DNA of 50,520 nt from Streptococcus oralis (GCF_001075875.1 NZ_JUOS01000010.1:1-50520), one strand, 5' to 3'; shown: positions 8,458-17,926, counted from the stretch's first letter. Notes: generated by a model from the letters alone, not told the origin. Numbers and translations: made by a program.

Positions 8458-9129
8458 TTAAAATTGTTTAACTGCCTCTGACTTGATTTTTTCGACAACT
8501 TCTAAAATACTTAGTCCTGTCGTGTCTAAATAAATAGCATCCTCTGCTTGCTTAAGAGGAGAAGTTTCACGATGACTATCTTTATAATCACGCGCTGCAA
8601 TCTCTTCTTTCAAAGTTTCCAAATCTGTTTCGATCCCCTTTGAAAGATTTTCCTTGTAACGACGTTCTGCACGCTCATCTACAGATGCTACTAGAAAAAT
8701 CTTCAATTCAGCCTTAGGTAACACCACTGTACCAATATCGCGACCATCCATGACGATTCCACCTTGTTGAGCAATCTCTTGCTGGAGGGCTACCAATTTT
8801 TCGCGAATAGCTGGAATGGCTGCAAAAGCAGATACAGCATTCGTTACCTCATTTTCTCTAATAGGACTGGTCACATCAACGTCACCAACAAAAACAAGCT
8901 GTTCTCCTGTTTCGGCTCGACCAAAGCTAATCGGATATTGTTCCAATAATTCAAGAAGTCGAGAAGACTCCTCTGGACTCACTTGGTTATTCAAAGCGAT
9001 GTAAGTCGCAGCACGATACATGGCTCCTGTATCCAGATAAGTATAACCAAAGTCCTTAGCGATAATCTTTGCTACTGTACTCTTACCACTTGAAGCTGGA
9101 CCATCAATAGCGATCTGAATTGTTTTCAT
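8458..9129 (-). CDS. cmk: Cytidylate kinase
   Basis: Phosphorylates CMP and dCMP with ATP in pyrimidine nucleotide recycling. At 223 residues it is typical of the bacterial enzyme. The P-loop GPASSGKST is at residues 10-18, followed by TGAMYRA for the substrate site. The DGRDIGT motif near residue 155 binds CMP, and the lid with RRYKE follows. It lies 8 nt after the LysM gene, an order (LysM protein-cmk) that I remember from other streptococci. Confidence 0.97.
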   Translation of the reverse strand: MKTIQIAIDGPASSGKSTVAKIIAKDFGYTYLDTGAMYRAATYIALNNQVSPEESSRLLELLEQYPISFGRAETGEQLVFVGDVDVTSPIRENEVTNAVSAFAAIPAIREKLVALQQEIAQQGGIVMDGRDIGTVVLPKAELKIFLVASVDERAERRYKENLSKGIETDLETLKEEIAARDYKDSHRETSPLKQAEDAIYLDTTGLSILEVVEKIKSEAVKQF

Positions 9130-9137
9130 TCTAACTC

Positions 9138-9626
9138 CTATCTTGTCTTAAGGACATCACCAGGATTTGCAAACCAAGTTCCTGAAGACATATGACCAGG
9201 GTTCAAGGCTTCAAGCTGGGCAATAGAAATACCTGCTCTAGCTGCAATAGCTGCCTCACCTTCACCTGCAAGGACAGTAATGGTTCCCTCAGCATTTGTA
9301 TGTTCCTCTGAACTACTTGAAGAAGTTGATGCTGCTTCAGAACTTGATGCTTCAACTGAACTACTTGATGATGTTGAAGAAACTTCCTCTACCTTAGGCG
9401 CAGAAGAATCATGAAAATCTTTCAAGGCTGCCGTACGATCACTTCCACCGGATGACAGGTAGATTAGAATAGCAATCATACCGACAACGATAACAAAGAA
9501 AATACTAGCCAAAATCGTTAAAATACGATTAGCTCCTACTCCTGATTCCTTATTTCCTCTGTTTCTGCGTTCCGAACGACTTTCCTCGATGTCGTAAATA
9601 TCTTCTTGCCATGGTTCCTTTTCCAT
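9138..9626 (-). CDS. LysM-domain membrane-anchored protein (SAG1386/EF1546-like)
   Basis: A 162-residue protein with a charged cytoplasmic N-terminus (about 1-32). One transmembrane segment follows (about 33-56), then an external Ser/Glu-rich linker (about 75-110) and a C-terminal LysM-type domain ending in NPGDVLKTR. The LysM part should bind peptidoglycan. It resembles the SAG1386/EF1546 family, whose role is not established to my knowledge. AAGGAG precedes the ATG. It is transcribed divergently from the ferredoxin gene, 45 bp away, and runs into cmk. Confidence 0.85.
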   Translation of the reverse strand: MEKEPWQEDIYDIEESRSERRNRGNKESGVGANRILTILASIFFVIVVGMIAILIYLSSGGSDRTAALKDFHDSSAPKVEEVSSTSSSSSVEASSSEAASTSSSSSEEHTNAEGTITVLAGEGEAAIAARAGISIAQLEALNPGHMSSGTWFANPGDVLKTR

Positions 9627-9636
9627 ACCTTACTCC

Positions 9637-9665
9637 TTGTTTTTTTTCTAATTTCTTATTACAAT
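9637..9665 (+). promoter_or_regulatory. Ferredoxin promoter, placed for a leaderless mRNA
   Basis: TTGTTT (9637-9642), a 17-nt spacer and TACAAT (9660-9665). Only six bases separate the -10 box from the ATG at 9672, so the A of the start codon is the expected first transcribed base. No Shine-Dalgarno is present. Confidence 0.55.
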
Positions 9666-9671
9666 ATAAAT

Positions 9672-9869
9672 ATGAAAATCACACTTATACCTGAACGATG
9701 CATTGCCTGCGGGCTATGCCAAACCTATTCTGATTTATTTGATTACCATGATAATGGTATTGTGCGTTTCTATGATGATCCTAATCAACTAGAGAGAGAC
9801 GTCCCAGCTAGTGAAGAGCTACTGGAAGCTGTAAAACAGTGTCCTACTCGCGCGCTCATCAAAGATTAA
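9672..9869 (+). CDS. [4Fe-4S] ferredoxin
   Basis: A 65-residue low-potential electron carrier of the single-cluster type. Three cysteines come from CIACGLC (residues about 10-16) and the fourth from the C-terminal CPTRAL. The long acidic stretch between them is typical of the Bacillus Fer type. The reading frame is open upstream to 9606, but the ATG at 9672 gives the normal N-terminus MKITLIPERC. No ribosome binding site precedes it; see the promoter entry. The electron donor and acceptor are not encoded nearby. Confidence 0.9.
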   Translation: MKITLIPERCIACGLCQTYSDLFDYHDNGIVRFYDDPNQLERDVPASEELLEAVKQCPTRALIKD

Positions 9870-9971
9870 TTTGTCATCAGTGGTGATTAGATTTCCAAAT
9901 ACCACTTCCTCTAGTTTAGCATATTTTTACAGAAAATTATAGTCTTTTGAAGGACTTATTTTTAGCAAATC

Positions 9972-10904
9972 TTATCTTGACTCACTCTGTTCTTTTATCA
10001 GATAGAGGGGTCTTTTTTTCGTTTCCAGATAAATTTTACTGATATATTTTCCGAGAATCCCAATCGTCAATAATTGGACACCACCAAGAAATAGAATGAC
10101 AGCCATCAGAGAGGTCCAACCAGAAGTTGGATTGCCAAGTAAGAGAGTACGGACAACTACAAACAGTGTCATCACCAAAGCCAGAAAACATGATGAAAGA
10201 CCAGCAACAAAAGCTAATATCAAAGGAAAATCTGAAAAATTCACAATCCCTTCAATAGAGTAGAAAAAGAGTTGTCTAAAGCTCCAACTAGTCTTACCTG
10301 CCCGCCTTTCAACATTAGGGTATTCTATATAGTGAGTGCGAAAACCAACCCAGGCAAAGAGCCCTTTGGAAAAGCGATTGTATTCTGTCAATTCCAACAC
10401 TGCATCCACAACTGTTCTTCTCATCATTCGAAAATCACGGACACCCGATGGAAGAGCTACTGGGCTAATTTTTTGCATGAAACGATAAAAAAGATCGGCG
10501 CAGAAACTACGTAAAACGGGTTCCCCGTCTCGACTAGTTCTCCTAGTTCCAACACAATCCAAGTCTGGATTCTGATCTAGTAGTTCTTTCATCTCAAGCA
10601 AGAGGTTTGGTGGATCCTGAAGGTCTGCATCCATAACCACCACCAAATCTCCACTTGCTTGTTGTAAACCTGCATATATGGCCGCTTCCTTCCCAAAATT
10701 TCGCGAGAAAGAAATATAATGTACTGCAGGATTTTTCTCTCGATAAACCTTTAGAACGTCCAAAGTCTTATCAGTCGAACCATCATCTACAAAAATGTAT
10801 TCGATTTCTGTTTCCAAATCTGGGATCAGTGCTTCAAGAGTTTGATAAAAAAGAGGAAGTACTTCCTCTTCGTTTAAACATGGGACTATGATTGAAATCA
10901 TCAT
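9972..10904 (-). CDS. GT2 membrane glycosyltransferase, polyprenyl-phosphate type
   Basis: A 310-residue family 2 glycosyltransferase like GtrB/CsbB/DPM1. The N-terminal Rossmann part has IIVPCLNEE. The metal/nucleotide site is VVMDADLQDP, with FVDDGSTD near residue 45. Two transmembrane segments near the C-terminus (about 230-255 and 265-290) anchor it. Such enzymes charge undecaprenyl phosphate with a hexose for envelope glycans. The ATGATG start lies one base after the galE stop (TAAGATG), with no strong Shine-Dalgarno, so it is translationally coupled to galE. That suggests the donor sugar is one whose supply depends on GalE. No flippase or second transferase lies next to it. Confidence 0.88.
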   Translation of the reverse strand: MMISIIVPCLNEEEVLPLFYQTLEALIPDLETEIEYIFVDDGSTDKTLDVLKVYREKNPAVHYISFSRNFGKEAAIYAGLQQASGDLVVVMDADLQDPPNLLLEMKELLDQNPDLDCVGTRRTSRDGEPVLRSFCADLFYRFMQKISPVALPSGVRDFRMMRRTVVDAVLELTEYNRFSKGLFAWVGFRTHYIEYPNVERRAGKTSWSFRQLFFYSIEGIVNFSDFPLILAFVAGLSSCFLALVMTLFVVVRTLLLGNPTSGWTSLMAVILFLGGVQLLTIGILGKYISKIYLETKKRPLYLIKEQSESR

Positions 10905-10905
10905 C

Positions 10906-11925
10906 TTAGTCTTCAAATCCGTTTGGATGCTTGCTTTGCCAACGCCATGCGTCTTGACACATCTCTGTAATACCAAGTTCTGCTTCCCATCCTAGCTCTT
11001 CCTTAGCTTTTGCTGGATCTGAGTAGCAAGCTGCAATATCACCTGGGCGACGTTCAACAATACGGTATGGAATAGGACGTCCGACTGCTTTTTCCATATT
11101 TTGGATAATTTCAAGAACTGAGTAGCCTTTTCCTGTACCAAGGTTGTAAATGTTTAGTCCTGAACCTTTTTGAAGCTTCTTAAGTGCCGCAACGTGCCCT
11201 TTTGCTAGGTCAACGACGTGGATATAGTCACGTACACCTGTTCCATCTTCAGTATCGTAGTCGTCTCCAAAGACCTGAACTTGTTCCAACTTACCAACTG
11301 CAACTTGTGTCACATATGGAAGAAGGTTATTTGGAATACCGTTTGGATTTTCACCCAAATCACCGCTCTTATGCGCACCGATTGGGTTGAAATAACGAAG
11401 TAAAACAACGTTCCACTCTGAATCTGCTTTATAGATATCTGTCAGGATTTCTTCCAGCATTAGTTTAGTACGACCGTAAGGGTTGGTAGCTGAAAGTGGA
11501 AAATCTTCTAGGATCGGAACAGTATGGGGATCTCCATACACTGTCGCTGAAGAGCTGAAGATAATGTTCTTACAGTTGTTTTCTTCCATTGCTTTTAAAA
11601 GGTTAACTGTACCCGCAATGTTGTTATCATAGTAGGCAAGTGGGATACGTGTAGACTCACCTACAGCTTTCAAACCAGCAAAATGAATCACACCTGTTGG
11701 TTCTTCATGTTTGAAAATATCACGAAGTGTATCTGTGTCACGAATATCTGCTTCGTAGAAAGGAATTTCTACCCCAGTGATTCTTTCGACTACTTCAAGA
11801 CTTTTACGACTACTGTTTACCAAATTATCCACGACAACTACTTGGTGTCCAGCTTGGACCAATTCAATGACCGTGTGAGTTCCGATAAAACCTGCTCCAC
11901 CTGTTACCAGAATTTTTTCTTGCAT
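10906..11925 (-). CDS. galE: UDP-glucose 4-epimerase
   Basis: NAD-dependent extended SDR enzyme interconverting UDP-glucose and UDP-galactose (339 residues, normal). The NAD-binding GGAGFIGTH motif is at residues 9-17. The catalytic pair is in NPYGRTKLML (Tyr near 150, Lys near 154), with SSSATVYG before it. It is not near galK or galT, and is coupled to a GT2 transferase, so an envelope role is likely besides any part in galactose breakdown. BgaA, encoded elsewhere in the window, releases galactose. Confidence 0.95.
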   Translation of the reverse strand: MQEKILVTGGAGFIGTHTVIELVQAGHQVVVVDNLVNSSRKSLEVVERITGVEIPFYEADIRDTDTLRDIFKHEEPTGVIHFAGLKAVGESTRIPLAYYDNNIAGTVNLLKAMEENNCKNIIFSSSATVYGDPHTVPILEDFPLSATNPYGRTKLMLEEILTDIYKADSEWNVVLLRYFNPIGAHKSGDLGENPNGIPNNLLPYVTQVAVGKLEQVQVFGDDYDTEDGTGVRDYIHVVDLAKGHVAALKKLQKGSGLNIYNLGTGKGYSVLEIIQNMEKAVGRPIPYRIVERRPGDIAACYSDPAKAKEELGWEAELGITEMCQDAWRWQSKHPNGFED

Positions 11926-12028
11926 TTTATTTCCTCAATTCTTGGATTATTTTTTTCATTTTACCATTTTTGATAGGGAAAGTCATTTACTTTCCTAAGA
12001 CTATCGTAAAAACTAGGTAAAAGGTTTA

Positions 12029-13126
12029 CTATTGTTTCTTTTTAATGTATCTTTCAGTCGGATAATCTGCTGGATCCAATACTCCTTTTCTCCCTTGAAG
12101 CATTTGGGCTAGGTGATAGCCTATAATGGGTCCAGTTGTCAATCCTGACGATCCTAATCCACTCGCAACAAATACTCCTGATAAGTCTGGAACCTGTCCA
12201 AAAAATGGCGAGAAGTCACTCGTATAAGCCCGAATTCCTACACGTTCACCAGATAAAACTGCATCCTTTAAACTCGGATAAAATGGATTCGCTGCCTCAG
12301 CCATTTGTTGGAGCAAATTTTTATCGACTGTAAGATCAAATCCCATGTCATTTTCATGGGTAGCTCCTAGAGATAACTTACCTCCAGGAAATGGTATCAA
12401 ATCCCACTCACCTTCCGGCATAACTACAGGGTAAGCTCCCATGTCTTGTGGCACCTGATAATCTCTAAGTTGACCTTTTTGAGGACGAACATCCACCTCA
12501 TAGCCTAAAGGCTCCAAAATGTGTCCAAGCCAAGCTCCCGTAGATAAAATTACTTGATCAAACATTTGATTGTCTGTCTGATAGCCTGATAATAAAGGAG
12601 TTAGACTGACCTCTTGCTTTACGACCTTCACTTGACTGGCTTCCAGTAAACGACTGACTAGGAGTTGTCCGTCTACTCGAGCGCCACCAGAAGCATAGAG
12701 TAATCTTTCAAATCCCACTAATCCAGGGAATAAGCTACTTGCAGCAGCTTGGTCCAAAATGGCTAATTCGCCAATTAAGGGAGATTCATCTCTACGTTGC
12801 AAGGCTAAGTCATAGAGTTCCTCGAGCTTGGAATCATCTTTTTTGAGAAGTAAGACTCCTGAGCGCTGGTAGAAATCAATCTTTTGACCATTTTTTTCTA
12901 AATCAGCTAATAAATCTACATAAAAGTCTGCTCCTAGGCGAGCCATCTTGTACCAAGCTTTATTACGTCGTTTAGAGAACCAAGGACTGATGATTCCTGC
13001 CGCTGCCTTGGTAGCTTGTCCGTACCCATGATCAAAGACAGTTACTTCGACATCTGCTTCCTTAGAGAGATAGTAGGCAGCTGTTGCCCCTACAATTCCT
13101 GCTCCTACAATGGCAACTTTTTTCAT
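12029..13126 (-). CDS. FAD-dependent oxidoreductase, DadA/glycine-oxidase type
   Basis: A 365-residue flavoprotein of the DAO family. The N-terminal FAD motif VGAGIVGATAAYYLS is at residues 6-20, and KAAAGIISPW follows as the family's second FAD segment. The C-terminal GLGSSGLTTGPIIG completes the FAD site. The family oxidises amines or D-amino acids such as glycine, D-alanine or sarcosine. The substrate cannot be assigned. It lies 16 nt after the Nif3-like gene on the same strand and probably shares its transcript. Confidence 0.88.
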   Translation of the reverse strand: MKKVAIVGAGIVGATAAYYLSKEADVEVTVFDHGYGQATKAAAGIISPWFSKRRNKAWYKMARLGADFYVDLLADLEKNGQKIDFYQRSGVLLLKKDDSKLEELYDLALQRRDESPLIGELAILDQAAASSLFPGLVGFERLLYASGGARVDGQLLVSRLLEASQVKVVKQEVSLTPLLSGYQTDNQMFDQVILSTGAWLGHILEPLGYEVDVRPQKGQLRDYQVPQDMGAYPVVMPEGEWDLIPFPGGKLSLGATHENDMGFDLTVDKNLLQQMAEAANPFYPSLKDAVLSGERVGIRAYTSDFSPFFGQVPDLSGVFVASGLGSSGLTTGPIIGYHLAQMLQGRKGVLDPADYPTERYIKKKQ

Positions 13127-13142
13127 TGTCTTTACCTTCTAA

Positions 13143-13940
13143 CTAGATATGATGGAATGGATTGGTAGAAGCCTGACTTGCGACTACTTCTAGCGACCAA
13201 GCATTCTCTTCCTTCCATTCGTTCAAGAGCGCTGCAATTCTTTCCACAAAAAGCACTTCGATATAGTGTCCTGGATCCAAAGCTAATAAACCATCTGACA
13301 GCATATCTTGGGCAGTATGATAATAAATATCACCAGTGATATAAAGATCTGCTCCTTTTGCTAAAGCATCAGAATAGAAAGATTGCCCACTGCCACCACA
13401 GATAGCCACTCTTGAGATTGTCTTTTGCAAATCCTTCTCTTGATAATACACCATACGAAGGCTATCTAGACCAAAGACTTCCTTAACATGGTCAGCAAAT
13501 TCCTTAAATTTTTGAGGTCTAATCGTTCCAATACGGCCAATCCCACGTTCAGGACCTGTTTCTTGTATATAGGTTGTATCTTTAATATCTAACAGTTGGC
13601 AGAACCAGTCATTGAGACTATTTTCAACAATATCAATATTAGTATGACTGACGTAGACAGCGATATCGTGCTTGATGAGATTGATATAAATCTGATTTTG
13701 AGGACGACTAGCTACCAAGTCCTTGATTGGACGAAAGATAGGGGCGTGCTTAACGATAATCAGATCAACACCCTTGTCAATAGCTTCAGCGACTGTCTCT
13801 TCACGGATATCAAGAGCAACCATGACCTTTTGAATTTCCTTGTCTAGGGTGCCAATTTGCAGACCACGACTATCCCCTTCCATAGAAAATTCTTGTGGGC
13901 AATAGGCTTCATAACGCTTAATCACTTCACTTGCTTTCAT
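13143..13940 (-). CDS. Nif3-like (DUF34) dinuclear metal protein
   Basis: A 265-residue member of the Nif3/YqfO family. The two metal-binding segments are visible: [10 protein letters not shown] near residues 62-71 and [16 protein letters not shown] near residues 95-110. The C-terminal [12 protein letters not shown] supplies further ligands. The length matches the short form without the inserted PII-like domain. The family has been linked to GTP cyclohydrolase-like chemistry, but its general role is unsettled. It overlaps trmK by 14 nt, a pairing I know from many Firmicutes. Confidence 0.93.
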   Translation of the reverse strand: MKASEVIKRYEAYCPQEFSMEGDSRGLQIGTLDKEIQKVMVALDIREETVAEAIDKGVDLIIVKHAPIFRPIKDLVASRPQNQIYINLIKHDIAVYVSHTNIDIVENSLNDWFCQLLDIKDTTYIQETGPERGIGRIGTIRPQKFKEFADHVKEVFGLDSLRMVYYQEKDLQKTISRVAICGGSGQSFYSDALAKGADLYITGDIYYHTAQDMLSDGLLALDPGHYIEVLFVERIAALLNEWKEENAWSLEVVASQASTNPFHHI

Positions 13941-14604
13941 GGTGCACCTCCTTGATGGCTTGAATTTTTTCTGCTAGAACTTGACGTTCTTCTTGATTTT
14001 TTTCTGGAATTTGACTAAGGGCAAACTCAAGCTTAGCAACTTCTTTTTGCCATTTTTGGACGAAGACTGGACTGACTTCTTTGGACAAGAATGGACCAAA
14101 GCGGACATCAGTTGCTGATAGATTCATTTTACCAGCTTCTGCAACTATGATCTCGTAGAATTTCCCAGCTTCTTCTAGAATACTTTCTGCTATGATTTGA
14201 AAACCATGTTCTTGTAACCAAGAACGCAACTCGTCTTCTCGATTATTGGGTTGAAGAATCAAACGCTCAACAGTAGCAAGTTTGTCTAATCCGTCTTCCA
14301 AAATCGTAGCAATCAAACGGCCACCCATTCCAGCAATAGTGATGACAGATACCAGATCACTTTCTTCAAATGCTGCTAAACCATTGGCTAAACGAACCTG
14401 AATTTTCTCAGTTAAACCATGACTTTTAACATTTGTAACTGCAGATTGATAGGGACCTTCTACAACCTCTCCTGCAATGGCACGATCGATGTGACCTTTT
14501 TCAACCAATTCAATGGGTAGATAAGCATGATCACTCCCGACGTCCAGTAAAACGGCTCCTTGAGGTACAAAAGAAGCTACCATTTCTAATCTCTTCGAAA
14601 TCAT
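13927..14604 (-). CDS. trmK: tRNA (adenine(22)-N(1))-methyltransferase
   Basis: SAM-dependent enzyme that makes m1A at position 22 of tRNA (225 residues). The SAM-binding motif [16 protein letters not shown] is near residues 19-34. The IAGMGG loop near residue 88 is characteristic of TrmK/Sp1610-type proteins, as is LQPNNRE. The pneumococcal member of this family has, to my knowledge, been studied structurally. It has an extended -10 TATAAT about 35 nt upstream of its ATG. The Nif3-like gene starts inside its end. Confidence 0.94.
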   Translation of the reverse strand: MISKRLEMVASFVPQGAVLLDVGSDHAYLPIELVEKGHIDRAIAGEVVEGPYQSAVTNVKSHGLTEKIQVRLANGLAAFEESDLVSVITIAGMGGRLIATILEDGLDKLATVERLILQPNNREDELRSWLQEHGFQIIAESILEEAGKFYEIIVAEAGKMNLSATDVRFGPFLSKEVSPVFVQKWQKEVAKLEFALSQIPEKNQEERQVLAEKIQAIKEVHHESK

Positions 14605-14671
14605 TTTCTCTCACTTTCCAAAAGTCTATTTCTCTTTATTATACCATATTTTGTCTAGCAATCCTGTACCT

Positions 14672-14702
14672 AAAAAAGACCGCAATCATGGATTGCAGCC
14701 TT
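14672..14702 (-). terminator. Terminator after the P-type ATPase gene
   Basis: On the minus strand GGCTGCAATC, a short loop and GATTGCGGTC are followed by six T. It separates the ATPase from trmK. Confidence 0.85.
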
Positions 14703-14705
14703 TCT

Positions 14706-17042
14706 TTATCTTCTAGCTTGATAACGACTTGTCAGGATGAAAATCACAGTAAAGATGAGCATCATGATGCCATAGACAGGTAATGTTTGTCCTGTCAGTG
14801 TTGAAATTTCAAGTAGTTTTTGGATTCTTGGGAATAGAGCCGTTCCAAGGAAGCCACCAACTGACCAAATAATCAAGAGGACACGCCACAGGCTAAATGG
14901 CAAGCAGGCTCTAACTACAGACATGAAACCAATCGATGCCAACAGATAATACAAAAGTGTCGAAATTTCAATGGCTGACCAGCCTTGACTGGTTCCAAAA
15001 ATTTTAATAAAGAGAACACTAAAGACTACCATCAAGGCACTTGGTAAAGCACGGAGCATGGATTTTCTGAGAAAGTTTTGTTCCACAGGTTTAATATTTC
15101 GTTCAAAGGTCAATACGAACGGTGGGAATCCTTCCACGAACTGGTCAATCATGGTAATCTGAATGGGAATGAATGGGAAAATCAAAATCCATTCAGTACG
15201 TCCCAACAAAGCACTGGCAATACAGATAACTGCTAACAAGAAGGAATAGATTGTCTTAATCAAGAAAATCGGAGCAATGTGGGCAATATTATTGACCACA
15301 CGACGTCCTTCAAAAAGAATCTCAGGAACATCATTGAAATCTGAATTCAAGAGGACCAGATTTGCAATCTGACGAGTTGCTGGGTCTCCTTCAGCCATAA
15401 CAATGGAACAGTCTGCCTCACGGAGAGCTAGGATATCATTGACACCATCCCCTGTCATTGCTGTAGTATGTCCTGCTTTTTTCAGAGTTTGGATGATGAG
15501 TTTCTTTTGATGAGGCGAGACACGTCCGAAAATGGCTGTTTCCTCAGCCATGGCTATCAATTCTTCATCATTAATTTTCGAACAATCTACATAGCTCTGA
15601 TAGTCTGCAAAGCCAGCTTTTTGAGCAATACTTGAAACGGTAACTGGATTATCACCAGAGATAATTTTCAGCCCCACTTCCTGAGAACGAAGATAGTCTA
15701 GCGTTTCAGCTGCCCCTTCTCGGATTGGATCTAGAATCTCAAGCAAAGCCAAAGCCTGAATATCAGATGGCTTTTGCGGCTTGTGATGGTCAAGTTTTTC
15801 TTGACTGAGCGCTAACACCAAGACACGAGATCCTCGTTCAAGAGCTTCTCTAGCTTCAGGAACTTCAGCATCCAACAACATCTCCGGTGCACCTAGGAAA
15901 ACAGTTCCTAGACCTTCCAACTCCATGGCTCCCCATTTTCGATCGCTTGAAAATGGAAAACTAGAAATCATCGGATAAACTACCTCTCCCACAAAACGCT
16001 TTCGAATAGCTTGAGCAGTTGGATTTTTATCCTCACTGTTAGCCATATAGCTGGTTAGTATTTTAGCAATAGCATCTTTATCAAAAGCCTGGGTCAGAGG
16101 AAGAACAGTCTCAACCTGCATCTTACCTTGGGTGATGGTACCTGTCTTATCCAAGCAGAGCATATCCACGCGCGCAAGGGTTTCAACAGAGTACATCTCC
16201 TGCACCAAGACCTTCTTCAAACCAAGCTTGATAACAGCGGTTAAAAGAGAGGTAATGGTCAAGAGGGCAATCCCCTTAGGCAACATTCCCAAAAGAGCTG
16301 TAGAGGAATTCACTACAGAAGACTTCAGTGGTAAACCTTTCAAGACCAAAGCTTCAAGCAAAAGAGCAATTCCAAATGGAATGATGATTTTTCCAGTAAA
16401 GCCTGCTAGCTGGTCTAGCGATTTCATGATACGAGAATTGATTGGTTTAACTGTCTTAGCTTCAAGCATGAGTTTAGCTGCATAGTTATCTGCTCCTACA
16501 TGATGAACCTGAGCGAGGACAGAACCACTGGCAAGAAAACTACCTGACAACATTAAGTCTTCTACTTCTTTTTGCACCAAGTCGCTCTCGCCCGTTAACA
16601 TGGCTTCATTGACTTCTGCAAAACCTTCTAATACAATCGCATCACTTGGAATTTGATCCCCTGCAGACAAGCGAATCACATCATCCAAAACAAGCTCTTC
16701 TGGATTCAAAGCAATCTCTTGTCCATCACGGATAGTGGTAATCTTTTCTTTATTCAAGAGATTGAGTTTATCTACCATATGTTTGGCACGTAGCTCGGTT
16801 ACAATTCCTGAAAAAGCATTAAAACAGATAACCGCAAAGAAAACCAGGTTGCTCCAGGCTTGAACAAAAGCGAGCGCTAATGCAATAGCAAAGTTTAAAG
16901 CATTAAAGAGAGTAAAGACATTTCGTTTTACAATCTGCCAAGTACTGGTACTAGCTGATGCTTTGAAATCATTGACCTGTCCCTGTTTCTGACGTTCATT
17001 AACTTCTGATTGGCTTAAGCCTATAATTTTATTTTTATCCAT
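14706..17042 (-). CDS. P-type ATPase (Exp7/CtpE-like)
   Basis: A 778-residue ion pump. TGES is at residues 150-153 in the actuator domain, the phosphorylated D298 is in DKTGT, and the hinge motif is TGDGVND. About ten membrane segments are expected. The TM4 motif is LPKGI (residues 254-258), with Lys where Ca2+ pumps have the ion-binding Glu of PEGL. No CPC or heavy-metal domain is present, so copper and zinc are unlikely substrates. The ATG at 17042 is chosen because the upstream ATG at 17054 lies inside a -10 box. The closest relatives I recall are Exp7 of pneumococcus and CtpE of mycobacteria; the transported ion is open. Confidence 0.88.
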   Translation of the reverse strand: MDKNKIIGLSQSEVNERQKQGQVNDFKASASTSTWQIVKRNVFTLFNALNFAIALALAFVQAWSNLVFFAVICFNAFSGIVTELRAKHMVDKLNLLNKEKITTIRDGQEIALNPEELVLDDVIRLSAGDQIPSDAIVLEGFAEVNEAMLTGESDLVQKEVEDLMLSGSFLASGSVLAQVHHVGADNYAAKLMLEAKTVKPINSRIMKSLDQLAGFTGKIIIPFGIALLLEALVLKGLPLKSSVVNSSTALLGMLPKGIALLTITSLLTAVIKLGLKKVLVQEMYSVETLARVDMLCLDKTGTITQGKMQVETVLPLTQAFDKDAIAKILTSYMANSEDKNPTAQAIRKRFVGEVVYPMISSFPFSSDRKWGAMELEGLGTVFLGAPEMLLDAEVPEAREALERGSRVLVLALSQEKLDHHKPQKPSDIQALALLEILDPIREGAAETLDYLRSQEVGLKIISGDNPVTVSSIAQKAGFADYQSYVDCSKINDEELIAMAEETAIFGRVSPHQKKLIIQTLKKAGHTTAMTGDGVNDILALREADCSIVMAEGDPATRQIANLVLLNSDFNDVPEILFEGRRVVNNIAHIAPIFLIKTIYSFLLAVICIASALLGRTEWILIFPFIPIQITMIDQFVEGFPPFVLTFERNIKPVEQNFLRKSMLRALPSALMVVFSVLFIKIFGTSQGWSAIEISTLLYYLLASIGFMSVVRACLPFSLWRVLLIIWSVGGFLGTALFPRIQKLLEISTLTGQTLPVYGIMMLIFTVIFILTSRYQARR

Positions 17043-17049
17043 AATCTCT

Positions 17050-17058
17050 ATCATATCA
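17050..17058 (-). promoter_or_regulatory. Extended -10 box of the P-type ATPase gene
   Basis: On the minus strand TGA-TATGAT (17058-17050) is followed by seven bases and then the ATG at 17042. The -35 region (TAGAAT) is poor. If this is the promoter, the mRNA has no or almost no leader. Confidence 0.4.
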
Positions 17059-17118
17059 TTTTTTTTTGAATAATTCTAATTTCATATGAAGAGCAATTCC
17101 GCCTAAACAAAAAAACAT

Positions 17119-17147
17119 TTGCTTGTCCTACAATGATAAGGTATAAT
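17119..17147 (+). promoter_or_regulatory. Promoter of the acyltransferase gene
   Basis: TTGCTT (17119-17124), a 17-nt spacer and a perfect TATAAT (17142-17147). The ATG is 27 nt downstream, with GAAGGAGA between. Confidence 0.65.
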
Positions 17148-17174
17148 AAAAGAAAGAAAATTGAAGGAGACACC

Positions 17175-17918
17175 ATGTTTTATACTTATCTTCGTGGACT
17201 GGTTATGTTGATTCTCTGGTCTATCAACGGTAATGCTCATTATCATAATACGGATAAAATTCCGAGTCAAGATGAAAACTATATCCTAGTTGCTCCCCAT
17301 CGTACTTGGTGGGATCCTGTCTACATGGCATTTGCGACCAAACCGAAACAGTTTGTTTTTATGGCTAAAAAGGAACTGTTCTCTAATCGAATCTTTGGTT
17401 GGTGGATCCGTATGTGTGGTGCCTTTCCTATTGATCGGGAGAATCCTAGCGCTTCGGCTATCAAATACCCTATTAATGTTCTTAAAAAGAGCGACCGATC
17501 TCTCATCATGTTTCCAAGCGGTAGTCGTCATTCTAACGATGTCAAAGGTGGCGTAGCTCTGATTGCTAAAATGGCCAAGGTTCGCATCATGCCAGTTACT
17601 TACACTGGTCCAATGACCTTAAAAGGACTCATCAGTCGTGAACGTGTCGATATGAACTTCGGAAATCCTATCGATATCTCAGACATTAAGAAAATGAATG
17701 ATGAAGGAATTGAGATGGTTGCTGAACGTATCCAATCAGAATTCCAACGTCTGGATGAGGAAACAAAACAATGGCACGATAACAAAAAACCAAATCCTTT
17801 GTGGTGGTTTATTCGCATACCAGCACTGATTCTTGCTGTCTTAGTTGCGATTATTACCATCATCTTTAGCTTTATCGCAAGTTTTATCTGGAATCCAGAA
17901 AAAAACAAAATCAATTAG
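17175..17918 (+). CDS. 1-acyl-sn-glycerol-3-phosphate acyltransferase family protein
   Basis: A 247-residue PlsC-type acyltransferase of phospholipid synthesis. The catalytic HRTWWD motif places H42 and D47. Block II/III residues follow as GAFPIDRE and FPSGSRH, where the usual EGTR is replaced by SGSRH. One hydrophobic segment lies at the N-terminus and another at the C-terminus (about 215-238). The ATG at 17175 follows GAAGGAGA; the longer open frame from 17133 overlaps the promoter. It is divergent from the P-type ATPase gene. Confidence 0.88.
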   Translation: MFYTYLRGLVMLILWSINGNAHYHNTDKIPSQDENYILVAPHRTWWDPVYMAFATKPKQFVFMAKKELFSNRIFGWWIRMCGAFPIDRENPSASAIKYPINVLKKSDRSLIMFPSGSRHSNDVKGGVALIAKMAKVRIMPVTYTGPMTLKGLISRERVDMNFGNPIDISDIKKMNDEGIEMVAERIQSEFQRLDEETKQWHDNKKPNPLWWFIRIPALILAVLVAIITIIFSFIASFIWNPEKNKIN

Positions 17919-17926
17919 GTTAGAAT

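Noticed and set aside
10908-10976. Upstream extension of the glycosyltransferase frame into galE
   Set aside because: The extra residues read galE out of frame and do not fit the GT2 N-terminus, which begins at MMISIIVPC.
16132-16485. A 117-codon open frame antisense to the P-type ATPase gene
   Set aside because: Lies wholly inside a well-supported gene and has no start signals or family likeness.
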